The notes under the pieces were generated by a model that saw only the letters and a program-made list of their open reading frames with translations, was not told the DNA's origin and made no database searches. Below, piece by piece: positions 51,601-59,823 of a stretch of 64,000 bases of DNA. The position numbers and the translations under genes are program-made. Each line of letters opens with the position of its first letter. The first letter of the stretch is position 1. The DNA comes from Erythrophleum ivorense. Its lineage: Eukaryota > Streptophyta > Magnoliopsida > Fabales > Fabaceae. The DNA lies in assembly GCA_026724425.1 (NCBI GenBank), contig JAIUCV010000001.1, positions 1,746,001 through 1,810,000 of the forward strand, read 5' to 3'.

Positions 51601-54600
51601 TTTTGATGTCCTTTTCCATCCCTCTCTGGTAAAAGATAGCGGACAGCCTCTTATACATGGCTGTCATATTGGAGTGTCCTCCCATAGGGTCATTATGGAA
51701 GTGCTATAATAATTGTAGCCTAAGCTTGTTATAAGCTCCAACTTACCCTTCCTCCTTAAAACATCCGTTCCAACTCAGTAATAACCTTGCTAAAAATAGG
51801 ATCTTCTGTGCAAGAAGCAATAACTTTCTTGTTTAAGATTGAGATAATCAAAATCACAGCAAAACAAGAAGGATTCAAGTCATTATCCCCTTGAGTGCAT
51901 CTCGAAAGCGCATCTGCTATAGTATTCTCTTTTCCCTTGTGATAAACAATTTCATAGTCTAATCCATACAGCTTACTTATCCACTTGTATTGTTCTGGCT
52001 TAACACTTTTTTGCTCTAACAAGTGTTTTAAGTGGTAAGTGGTCAATAAGAATAATAAAATGTTGTCCATACATGTATTGCCACCAATATTTAACAACAA
52101 ACACGAGGGCTGTCAACTGCTTCTCATAGGCAGACAAATGTTGCTTAGTTGGTGAAAGAGCCTTGCTCACAAAAGGTATGGGATGCCCTTATTGAGATAA
52201 GACAGCTCCAAACCCCACATTAGATGCATTGGTCTCCATTGTAAAAGGAAGAGAAAAATTTGGTAAAGCAAGGATTGGTGTGGTGGACATGGCTGTCTTA
52301 AGCTCATTAAAGACCTTCTCAGCTGGAAGAGACCAAGTGAACCCTACCTTCTCCAGTAGCTCAGTGAGAGTTTTACTGATAGAGCCATAATCTTGTACAA
52401 AATGCCAATAATACCTCGTGAGACCAAGGAATCCTCATATGGATTTGATATTAGAGGGAGTAGGCCACGAGGACATAGCTGCATTTTTTTTTTGTAATCT
52501 GCTGTAACTTCTTGTGTAGAAATGACGTGGCCTAAGTAATCTATATTAGTGACTCCAAATGTGCATTTGGACAGCTTAGCATATAGAATATGACACCTCA
52601 AGATTTCCAAGCTACTTCAAAGGTGCAATAAATGCTCCTCCCATATTCATTAATCCTTGAAATGTAGCCAGTGTGTTAGTCAATCCAAACAACATGACCA
52701 ATAATTCGTATAATCCCTCATAAGTTCTAGAAGTCATTTTTTGTACATCCAAAGGATGCATATGTATTTGATGGTAGCTTGCTCACAAGTCTAACTTGGA
52801 AAAGTAATTGGAACCATGGAGCTCATCAATAATCTCCTCAATTATAGGGATGGAAAATTTATTTGTTTATGGTTTGGGCATTTAATTTACTGTAATCAAC
52901 AAAGAAATGTCATGTGTTGTCCTTCTTCTTCACTAGAACTACTGGAGATGCAAAGGCACTTTGACTTGGTCAAATAATCCCATTGGCTAACATCTCTTGC
53001 ACTAAACCCTCCATAGCATCTTTTTGGATAGGCCCATACCTATAAGGTTGTAGGCTAATAGGTTTCTCCTTCTCCAAGTTGATAACATGATCAAAGTCTC
53101 TTGATGGAGGTAATTTCTTTAGCTCTTGAAACACTTTGTCAAGCTCTTGTAAGAACTTTGCTAAAGCTTTCCTTCTGCCATGTTGATAAGCCATTGTCAC
53201 CATTGTCTTGAGTGCCTGCTAACACTTTACCTTCTGCAAAAATTGTACAAAGTTGTACCACATAAACTTGTTTGTCATACAGCAAATGTAGTCATCTTGC
53301 ATCACTGACACAGCCTGATCCATTCCATAAATTGAATACAATTTCTCTTTTACACTTTCCTGCCACATATTAGGGTGGTTTCTTCCAGATGATCCTGATG
53401 AGATAGAGCATCCGCAGCCACATTCTCCTTTCTTTTCTAATAAAACATCTCATAGGTCAAGCCCCATAGCTTGCGTAAGTATTTGTACTAATCAGAGGTA
53501 ATAGACTAGTACTCTAAAAGGTATTTCAATGCAAGATGGTCAGTTTCAATTAAAAAAAGCTAACCCTGCAAATAAAGCCTTCATTGCTTAGCAGCAAATA
53601 CTATTGCCATGACCTCTTTTTCATAAATGGATAAAGACCTCTTGGTCGGGCACAAGTCCTTGCTTGCAAATGCAATGGGATGCCCCATGTTGAGAAAGGA
53701 CAGCCCCTAACCCAACATTAGAAACATCAATCTCAATGACAAACTTCTCATAAAAATTTGGCAAGGCAAGGATTGGTTTGAAAGTCATTACTTATGTAAG
53801 TAACTCAAATGTAGAATTAGCAGCCTGAGACCAATGACATCAATCCCCTTCAACAAATCAGTCAATGGTTTACAAATACTTGCATAATTTTTCACAAAAT
53901 GATGGTAGTAGCCTAGCAACCCTAAAACACTATGTAAAGCTTTGATAGAAATTGGTGGTGGTCATGAAAGAACAGCAACAATCTTATTTGGGTCTGCTTC
54001 TGCATCTCTAATGAAAATTATATCACCTAGATAATCCGTTCTTAGAAGCCCCAAAAACACTGTTACTTCTCTTGGCTAATAATTGATGCTCCCTTAATGT
54101 CTCAAGGGTAAGTTTCAAGTGCTGAATGTGATCAGGCCAATTACAACTGTATATGAGGATATCATTGAACCAAAAAAAAAAGGAAGAAATTTCCATAGGA
54201 AAGACTTAAAGATAGCATTGACGACACCTTGAAAGATAGGCGGGGCATTAGTCAACCCAAATGGCATCACAAGAAACTTAATCCTTCACGAGTGTGAAAT
54301 GTTTTCTCCGCATCTTCTAGTTTCCTTCTAATTTGGTGATATCCAGCCTTTAAATCAAGCTTGGAAAAGAAGGTAGCACCATATACTTTGTGTAATGGCT
54401 CTTCAACAACTAGTATAGGAAATTTATATTTGATAGTATGCTCATTAAGCTTTCTATAATTGATACAAAAACGGTAAGAGCCATCTTTTTTCTTAACCAA
54501 CACTACCAGAGATGCGAAGGCACTGCTACCATCATGAATCACCTCATTTATTAGCTTCTCTTGCACTTATTTATCAATCTGTGACTTCTGAACCAGGTCA

Positions 54601-57600
54601 TATCAATATGGTTTTGAGCTAATGGGATGGTCCACTTTGAGATGTATAGGATGATCAAAAGCTGGTGAAGCACTTTGGCTTTGGGAAAACATCGCTAAAT
54701 TCCTCCAAAACAGACTCCATCTCAGCTTTCTGTGCTTCAGTAATTGTGCTTATATCCTCTTTGAGAAGAAGCCCACTGCCTTGGGAATTATAAGTAACCT
54801 GTACCAAATAAGCTTGTTGAGCTGTAATTACATGCTTATCCATAAGTTGCTGTTCCCCAAATAAAGCTTTCTTTTGTTGAGCACCTTCAATTTTATACCA
54901 TTTGCCATCCAGCATGAACTCCATTATTTTAGCCTTTAAATCCCGAATGAATCTGCCCAATATGGACAACCATTCAACACCTAAAATCATGTCATAACCT
55001 TCTAAATCTGTAAGTAAAAAATCTGAGATGGACTCTGCTTGCATCCTCCATGGTAAACCTGTACATTGCGTTGTAACTTATAATTTTTGGCCATTTGCCA
55101 CAGTAACCAGAACACCAGTGGCTTCTTGTACCTTCAACTTTAGTTTCTTAGCTATAGTAGCATCTAAAAAATTATGTGAGCTTTCTGTGTTTAACAAGAT
55201 CACCACGGATTGTTTCTTGATTCTCCCCTCTACCTTTGTTGTCGAACAACCCTCTTTCCCTTCAATAGCATTCAAAGAAACCTTAGTATTGCACTGCTCT
55301 ATATGCAATTCCTCCTCTGTTTCACATGCATCTTGAAACTCTTTTTCCTCTTCATGGACCATGGTCATAAACAATTGTGAATTGTGACATTTATTGTCAT
55401 AAGTGTGCTTTTTGGGACACCAATAACAAAGGCCCTTCCTCCTTTTCTCATCCATCTCCTTCTTAGTTAATTGTTTGATTTATTTGTTGGTGGTGGAAGA
55501 ATTGATATTGGAGGCTAGCAAAGATTTATCAATAAAGGTGTAGTTTCCAGTAGATGAGGTAGAAGGTTGGGTGGTAGGAATGGTTTTGGCGGAATTGTGG
55601 CTAAAAGATAGATAGTTGGTACTTGGTACTATTGGAGAACTTTTTGGTGGAAACAGGCGCATTAGAGTGTATGGCTAGAATAGAATGTTCTTGGAGGTGT
55701 GCCAAGTACATTACATTGGCGAACTCTTTTTACTTCAGGAACAAGTAGAAAAAAATTGATTAATAATTTCATTTAATAACTTTATACATTGGCTAGAGTA
55801 CTTGGATTAAACCACCTCACAGTTATATGTACACTAGAATGAAGTCCGACCAAGAAGCAATTGATAGCAAGTGATTATGGTAAATCCACTTTTGATAACA
55901 GTTCTTCAAATTTCTCTTGATACTCAATAACAATATCCTCTTGTTTGAGACTCTTTAATTTTTGCCATGGCGTCAATCTTAGCTACATCGTCGAATGTTG
56001 CCATCATGTTCTTCATACACTCACCAATCTAATCCTCTTATTATTTGGCATTTTGTCAATTTTGAAGAATTGCTTCGAACAGTATAATCATCCATAGAAA
56101 TCCAAACCATTGAACTTAGGGAATTCGGTCCATGTCATTTTCATCAGAAACACATAATTATTGGATGGAATACCGTTAAGCGAACTGAATTCAATCCATT
56201 GGTGCTTAACGCTATGACATGATCACCTCCATTCACCAGCGCAAACTATTGAGAAAACTCCAATGCCATATCTACAACGATGCTTTTGATCCTAGCCATA
56301 GATTACTTCACTTTGCCGAGCCCAATGTTTGTTTGATCTAAACGTGGATCAAACTTAGTCAAATGGTCTTGAGATTGTGTTTTGAGAGCCACCTCTGATA
56401 CCAAATTGGTGCAACGAACACCAAAGAGAGAAACAGAAGATAAAGGAATGTGCAAAAATATTAATTCAACCACAACAAAATGATACGATATGTCCTCTCC
56501 TTACTTATAAACTGTGAGAGAGAGAGAGTGCTGTTAGTCGGTAACAATAGTAAACTAACTGAAGCTAAGCTAACTACTTTAGTTATTTGTTCTAACACGT
56601 TATTTTATTATTGTTCTTTAACACGTAACAACTACCATTTAGAAATGCCTAACAATTTCTTTATTTAGAGGCTTTAATGCCTTTTTTTGTTTGTTTCTTT
56701 ATGTTTGCTGGTTAATAGGCCATGATTTTTGGGCATTTAGTGGGTAGATTCTTTATAATAATCACATGGGTTTTTGTTGGTTAATAGGCTGAAGTCAAAT
56801 GCTGTTTCTTCTTTATGTAGTTTCCTACCTGGTCTTTATATTTACTTATGTTCATGTTTGTTTCCTTTTGAGGGTAATTGGCTGAATCTTCTATGGCTTA
56901 CATTCTCCTATAAATTGCAACCATTGTGTTTGAATTTAGAGTGAAATTATTCATAAACTTTTATTTTTTCTTGTCAAAATTTTCAATCAATAGTAATTCT
57001 TTTTTTTAAATTAGGAAACTATGCTGGAACTATATAACAGACTTGCTCTACCCAGCCCTAACTATGTAAATTATTGCTGATATTATGCATTATAAGTATG
57101 GTCTACTCTGGGGGGTATTTCCCATGCTCTTATATGTTGGAACATGCTGTGCTAGTGGAGAAGAATAAAAAAAGGTCTGTCTAGAATGAAATTGAAAGTC
57201 ATATGCCAGGATAGTAATTGGCTAGCTTGAAATACAAATTTTGGGAATATTAAGAAATATGTTTTAGTGAAATTTGAAGAAAACGTGAGCTTACATCTGC
57301 AAGAAAGACGGTTTCATGTTCATCCTTAAGTACTGAATAATTTGCTTATCCTCTAAAAAGTCTAAGTGACACCCAGTTTCGCTTTAGATGGTCCCCGTTC
57401 ATCTTTAATTTCTATCTTGCACTGTGGTATGTCCGGAGGTTTGCAAATGCATTGTCTTGAATTATGTACATCTTTTCTGAACCGTTATCCTTATGGTTGT
57501 GTTGAAATAATTGAAGAATTTCAATTTCTTGCTATTTTGAACTCACTTTATCTTCCTGTCTGTGATTTTTAAAGTTTTGAAAGAGGCAAATATGGAATCT

Positions 57601-59823
57601 CTTACTTTCTCTTCCCTACCCATGGATAATACTTAATCTTTTGACTGTAGTCTGCGTGTTTGTGTTTGTTTGTAGTTTTTGCCTGATTCTACATAATAGA
57701 TCTTCACATATTTAACTTGACTAGAGTCCTCTAAATCTTTACAGTTACCGATCCACCTTGAAGCAACTTTTCCTTGAATTTGAAGGCGGAGATGATACTT
57801 CACAACTAGCTTCTGTAACAATGCGAATAATGCAAGCTCTACAAAACAATTTAGATGGAAAGTCAAAGCAGTATAAAGATCAGGCTTTGACACATCTATT
57901 TCTCATGAATAATATTCATTATATTGTCAGATCAGTACGGAGGTATGTCATTCACATGTGTTGGTTATACTTCTCTGAAGCATGTGAGAGTTTTCTTGGA
58001 TCCTTAGCTGGGTAATGTAAATTTTCTCCTCATCCTTGTCTATTTTAGGTCTGAAGCCAAGGATTTGTTGGGGGATGATTGGGTACAACGGCATAGGAGG
58101 ATTGTGCAGCAGAATGCAAATCTATACAAAAGAATTGCCTGGGCAAAGGTGTTGTTCTGTCTATAAACGAGATAGTGCACAACAATGTTTGCTATTTTGA
58201 TGGTCCATTCTAGATTATCAGAGTTAGATGGTTAGAATTCATAGAATGGAACAGCAAAGGTAAAAAAGGAAGAAAAGTAAACTATCAACTTGTAAAACAT
58301 GTTTTGGAATTGTGGTGCTATAGAATCAAACGTTGAAATGCCTTGTACATATTTGATGATTATACATCAGAGCCACTCCATTTCTCTTTTGGATTCCCCC
58401 CCCCCCCCCCCCCACCCTTTTCATTTTGTGCTTGTACTTTGATCTCTTTGTGCTACCATTTGGCCTAAATTGTGGGATGTTATCCTCTTTATTGATTTGT
58501 ACTTGAGAAGGGGCAATGCCGTGTCTGAATTTTGATTCTTTCCCTTTGCAGATTCTTCAGTGCCTCTCTATTTCAGGCCTTACCTCATCTGGTGGGGGTG
58601 GTAGTACAGGAGCTGGAGATGGGGGAAGTAGTAGTGGTGCTTCAAGAGCAATTGTTAAAGATAGGTGGGTTTTAAATGTTATCCCTGCTCTTTTTCGAGG
58701 AAAGTATCTGTTACATGTCTATTGAGTATTGACATCTCAATCCAAATTGCGTTCTCAGGTTTAAGACATTCAATATTATGTTTGAGGAGCTTCATCAGAA
58801 ACAATCTCAATGGGCCGTTCCTGACACAGAGTTGCGAGAATCTCTTAGGCTTGCTGTTGCTGAAGTCTTGTTGCCTGCCTATAGATCATTTGTGAAACGT
58901 TTTGGGTGAGTTTTCTCTTTATTTATTTATTTGGTTATCACAGCCAAGGGTGTCTTGGGGCTTTTGCCCTCTTTCAGGGTGACCCCTATATCGGCCAAGT
59001 TCATTTAGGATGTTACTTCTTAAGTGCTCTTGAGAGGAATCGAGTCCAAATTGCTAAGGAGAGATATTATCTTCTCTTACCAATTGAGTTAACCCCATCT
59101 TTTCACATTTTTAATGGCACATTAACACATACGTGATACATCATCAATTGATGTGGATTTATTTATGGGAATAAGTATCCTAGCATGTGAAATGTTGTTG
59201 TTTTTCTCCTTCACACACATGTATAATGTTGAATCCAGTTCAAAATAAGCATAATCTGGGGGAAAAAGCAGTAAACAACCATTTTAGCCTGTGAAAATGT
59301 GTTTCATCATAGCCCTTCAAAGAATATCTGTCTCCAACAGCAAAAAGAGTAATACGCTCTTCCTCCTTAAAATATATTCTCTTCAATTTTATTTTTGTTG
59401 TTAACTAGACTCTTTTCAGTTATATGTATTTTGTTACTAATTCATTCCCTTAACAACTCGGGCTGATTTTGTTTGCTGGCATTTGATGTCACGTGGTTTT
59501 TGTCATCAGCTATTACTTTCCTTCTTTGAAGCACGGATACTTCAAAAATGGCATCACATTGTGTCAAATATGCGTTCAACACTTATGTTAGACACGGCAC
59601 AACCCTTTAAGTTGCCCCTAAGCACTTATTATTTTGTTGTGTCACGATATTTGTATCACGTCATACTTCCCTGTGATGTATGCCTGAGAACACTCTGTGT
59701 TACAGGCCTCTGGTGGAGAATGGAAAGAATCCTCAGAAGTACATAAAATACACAGCAGAAGATCTAGAGCGAATGTTGGGTGAATTTTTCGAAGGAAAGA
59801 GCGTGAACGAAATGAAGCGGTAA
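31451..59823 (+). CDS. EXO70A1: Exocyst subunit EXO70A1-like, 12 coding exons
   Basis: Coding exons are 31451-31612, 31886-31981, 37165-37370, 38005-38265, 45310-45448, 45520-45732, 46536-46741, 57745-57942, 58049-58148, 58552-58664, 58759-58905 and 59706-59823. They join in phase to 1959 nt (652 aa plus stop), all with GT-AG introns. Arabidopsis EXO70A1 has 638 residues and, as I recall, 12 exons. Diagnostic segments are SLQKSQTITDNVV and AMRPTQIRTHSIRKAHENID near the N-terminus, LLHDLTQQMVQAGHQQQLL, FDSLSDQCFAEVTTSSVSML, AQTAQETFGDFEEAVEKDAT, DWVQRHRRIVQQN, and GKNPQKYIKYTAEDLERMLG near the end. The protein is a subunit of the exocyst, which tethers secretory vesicles to the plasma membrane; EXO70 binds phosphoinositides through its C-terminal region. 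A Ser/Gly-rich loop lies around residues 530-560, as in relatives. The start could also be the Met at 31457 or 31463. Confidence 0.95.
32628..33075. repeat. MITE-like element(s) in EXO70A1 intron 2
   Basis: The left end reads GGTATGCTTGGATTGAGGAG. The right end, reverse-complemented, reads TGTATGTTTGGATTGAGAAG. These are matching inverted ends. A second left-end copy occurs at about 32734 (AGTATGTTTAGGTTGAGG), which suggests a nested or tandem insertion. There is no coding content. The interior block CCTATTTTGCCCTTGCAATC is shared with the repeat at 33475. Confidence 0.55.
33475..33722. repeat. Second copy of the intron 2 MITE family
   Basis: It shares blocks with 32840-33060: an AAGGGA(A/G)AGG-type start, CCTATT(A/T)TG(T/C)CCTTG, ATCATTACT(T/C)AAT, TTCCCTTTC(C/T)ATTTC and GTATCAAACG(A/G). 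Spacing is similar. It appears to lack a clear left terminus. Confidence 0.5.
33723..35955. other. EXO70A1 intron 2 DNA, no gene seen
   Basis: No supported coding region. It includes a stretch dense in GATC and AAGATC motifs (34908-35050) and a run of 15 or more G bases at about 35871-35885 next to a T run. Confidence 0.5.
35956..36776. mobile_element. Inverted-repeat DNA element, about 820 bp, with internal minisatellite
   Basis: The left arm starts TTAGGTAAAATACAGTTTAT and the reverse complement of the right arm starts TTGGGTAAAATACAATTTAA. The arms stay similar for about 140-150 bp, through TTTTCACTTTG(C/T), GTTGACATTTTG/GTAAACATTTTA and TAAATATCAAA/GTAAATATCAAA. Long terminal inverted repeats without a transposase suggest a non-autonomous Mutator-like element. 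I could not find an identical target duplication, so the superfamily is uncertain. Confidence 0.65.
36160..36640. repeat. Degenerate minisatellite, about 4 units of 95-127 bp
   Basis: The purine-rich anchor GATTTTGAGATGGAAT recurs at 36264, 36391, 36486 (GATTTTGAGATAGAAT) and 36587 (GATTCTGAGATGAAAT). Each is preceded by a TGTGGGGCTTGGTTGGGA-like block. Spacing is 127, 95 and 101 bp. The array lies between the arms of the inverted-repeat element and is strongly G-rich on the plus strand. Confidence 0.75.
39490..39914 (+). mobile_element. LINE reverse transcriptase, 5' piece, in EXO70A1 intron 4
   Basis: Broken plus-strand frames read ANEVVADVRRKWGRGIIFN, then a DSCEERF-like block, then ARQGDPFS, then IVSHLWFADDTIFIQG. 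The last contains the reverse transcriptase FADD motif. This is the central RT domain of a plant L1-type LINE. The copy is 5'-truncated and has stops. It breaks off at 39914, where a Gypsy LTR begins, and resumes at about 42807. Confidence 0.8.
40196..41660 (-). pseudogene. Gypsy gag-protease joined to integrase C-terminus
   Basis: Minus-strand frames give, in order, a gag piece (KQDGSVADYRDKFELLSAPL), a CCHC knuckle (CFKCEEKFGPNHRC), and a protease with LIDSEATHNFISSRLVKKL, where the usual LIDSGATHNF has lost its Gly. The next piece is the integrase C-terminal part (LALRYHGPYKVLERYGKVAY, then RIHLVFHVSQ). Reverse transcriptase, RNase H and the integrase core are missing, so a deletion of several kb joined protease to integrase. 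Confidence 0.8.
42210..42602 (-). mobile_element. TRIM (miniature LTR retrotransposon), 393 bp
   Basis: Two direct repeats of exactly 155 bp (42210-42364 and 42448-42602) enclose 83 bp. On the minus strand each starts TGTTGGTGTGG. A primer-binding site TGGTATCCAAGCC (42433-42445) lies inside the 5' LTR, and a polypurine tract AAAGGGGGGAT precedes the 3' LTR. Flanks ATGCT and TTGCC could be a decayed 5-bp target duplication. It sits within the 5' LTR of the Gypsy element. There is no coding capacity, as expected for TRIMs. Confidence 0.85.
42807..44430 (+). mobile_element. LINE 3' piece (RT end and zf-RVT), in EXO70A1 intron 4
   Basis: The plus-strand frame resumes with SGLKINLAKSGVARINIDSQ, then WPLIYLGVPLGG, then RPKKEGGLGLGN. 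It ends with a zf-RVT-like stretch (HLFLHCPAVRYLWNKLFGNF, then GILWFVWLEMNARIFKG) in an open frame at 43955-44260. This directly continues the RT domain that stopped at 39914. Many stops are present. The 3' end lies near 44400-44430, with A/T-rich DNA. Confidence 0.8.
44431..45309. other. EXO70A1 intron 4, 3' part, no gene seen
   Basis: AT-rich intron DNA with no recognised repeat or coding region, leading to the acceptor TGTGTAG before the exon at 45310. Confidence 0.5.
46926..47258 (+). repeat. 5' LTR of a short LTR element in EXO70A1 intron 7
   Basis: It starts TATTGGAAATC (TGTTGGAAATC in the sister copy at 48222) and ends ATTCTTCA. It is directly followed by TGGTATCAGAGC at 47259-47270, the primer-binding site for initiator-Met tRNA. 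It is 333 bp. The partner LTR is split: about 48222-48283, then about 56655-56955 (shared CACATGGGTTTTTGTTGGTT and AATTGCAACCATTGTGTTTG). Confidence 0.8.
47274..47860 (+). mobile_element. RTE-type LINE, 5'-truncated, inserted at an LTR primer-binding site
   Basis: The 13-bp sequence GTATCAGAGCCTA stands at 47261-47273 and again at 47861-47873, a perfect target duplication. Between them the plus strand reads the reverse transcriptase C-terminus (KLKSKFYRTAIRPAMLYGTK, then RMLHWMSGHTR, then LRWFGHV and RRLIRALVRRVD) with scattered stops. It ends in a (TTG)n-type tail at 47835-47860. A repeat tail instead of poly(A), together with this protein sequence, is typical of RTE-clade LINEs. Confidence 0.9.
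47874..48221 (+). mobile_element. Internal region of the short LTR element
   Basis: Without the RTE insertion the internal region is only about 360 bp, too short for gag or pol, so this is a TRIM-like non-autonomous element. Near 47893-47975 it has three tandem units of about 28 bp starting GTTGGTGGTTAGTG, GTTGGTGATTAGTA and GTTGATGGTTAGCA. A purine-rich GGTTGAGGGTGAG immediately precedes the second LTR start TGTTGGAAATC at 48222. Confidence 0.7.
48222..48283 (+). repeat. 3' LTR of the short element, first piece
   Basis: It reads TGTTGGAAATCACATTTAAA, then ATGTGATTATTCTTAGGC, then a CTTTAATAATGCC block, matching 46926 onward. The match ends at about 48283. About 180 bp of other DNA (48284-48461) and then the Gypsy LTR follow. 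Confidence 0.7.
48772..50170 (-). pseudogene. Outer Gypsy integrase and C-terminal (chromo) region
   Basis: Minus-strand frames give the zinc-binding start (HGNALGGHYGMTPTYKCL, FYWKRLEKDVHNFV then SCPI). The core follows (LVVVDRLSKVAHFVALQHPY, then WYNTTFPSAISMTPFQAVY). The C-terminal part reads KREFVVGDFVYLKLHPFRRN, VGKFAYQLNLPNNRRVHPVF, HVLLLKKHV and VLVRWKHTNIEDATWED. The last is a chromodomain-like motif, pointing to a chromovirus-type Gypsy. Several in-frame stops and frame changes are present. Confidence 0.85.
50190..53290 (-). mobile_element. Second Gypsy piece nested in the outer Gypsy copy
   Basis: A second set of pol domains lies between the RNase H (right) and integrase (left) regions of the outer copy. 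Its 3' LTR starts TGATACGTGCCAGC (about 50430, minus strand) and runs to about 50190, with a G-run polypurine tract beside it. No 5' LTR, primer site or gag was found at the right end (about 53290), so this copy is 5'-deleted. Both boundaries are approximate. Confidence 0.7.
50500..53250 (-). pseudogene. Second Gypsy pol: RT, RNase H, integrase, lacking the RT YxDD motif
   Basis: Minus-strand order: RT N-terminus (KLPPSRDFDHVINLEKEKPI, then ASPVVLVKKKD), YFSKLDL and TLATFQGLMN. The frame then jumps to a YAKLSKCTFGVTNIDYLGHV block. The segment that should hold the catalytic YxDD/FxDD motif is deleted near 52620-52660. RNase H follows (LSAYEKQLTALVFVVK, then GKENTIADALSRC). Last come a degraded integrase core and MSGQTEVLNHCLGCYLQCM with WYNTSYHSFSGMTPFEVVYG. 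This copy cannot encode an active enzyme. Confidence 0.8.
53400..55455 (-). pseudogene. Outer Gypsy CCHC, protease, RT and RNase H
   Basis: Minus-strand frames give a zinc-knuckle-like CYWCPKKHTYDNKCH, the protease (LLNTESSHNFLDATIAKKLK, in which the catalytic DSG/DTG triad reads NTE), and LEGYDMILGVEWLSILG. RT follows (FASLVVLVKKKDGSYRFCIN, YRKLNEHTIK, FFSKLDLKAGYHQI, and near 54150 FNDILIYS, where one Asp of the YxDD motif is Asn). RNase H comes last (RSLSIYEKEVMAIVFAAKQ, then VAADALSHQD). The altered catalytic residues and stops show it is dead. Confidence 0.8.
55460..56300 (-). pseudogene. Outer Gypsy gag remnant
   Basis: Broken minus-strand frames run from the primer-binding site toward the CCHC region. 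They include a gag-like NLKNCYQKW stretch and a Ser/Thr/Pro-rich linker (IVPSTNYLSFSHNSAK, then TTQPSTSSTGNYTFID). The gag assignment rests mainly on position. Confidence 0.6.
56655..56955 (+). repeat. 3' LTR of the short element, second piece
   Basis: It continues the LTR that stopped at about 48283: AGGCTTTAATGCC, then GTTGGTTAATAGGC, CACATGGGTTTTTGTTGGTT, CCTTTTGAGGGT and AATTGCAACCATTGTGTTTG, ending near TATTCATA. About 25 bp around AGGCTTTAATGCCTTT are present in both pieces, so the break is not a simple 5-bp duplication. Confidence 0.7.
56956..57744. other. EXO70A1 intron 7, 3' part, no gene seen
   Basis: Ordinary intron DNA between the LTR element and the exon at 57745. No repeat or coding region was recognised. 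Confidence 0.5.

Larger units (their letters stand above)
48462..56630 (-). mobile_element. Gypsy LTR retrotransposon (outer copy), 8.2 kb, EXO70A1 intron 7
   Basis: The LTRs are 48462-48690 (3') and 56407-56630 (5') in minus orientation. They share AGAGAGAAACAGAAGATA-like, CCTTACTTATAAACT and AAGCTAAGCTAACTACTTTA blocks. The primer-binding site on the minus strand is TGGTATCAGAGG (56394-56405), and the polypurine tract AGGAGGAAAGG abuts the 3' LTR. Flanks ACTAA (48457-48461) and ACTAC (56631-56635) are a near-matching 5-bp target duplication. Coding order on the minus strand is gag, CCHC, protease, RT, RNase H, then an interruption by a second Gypsy piece, then integrase and a chromodomain-like end. 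Many stops make it inactive. Confidence 0.85.
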
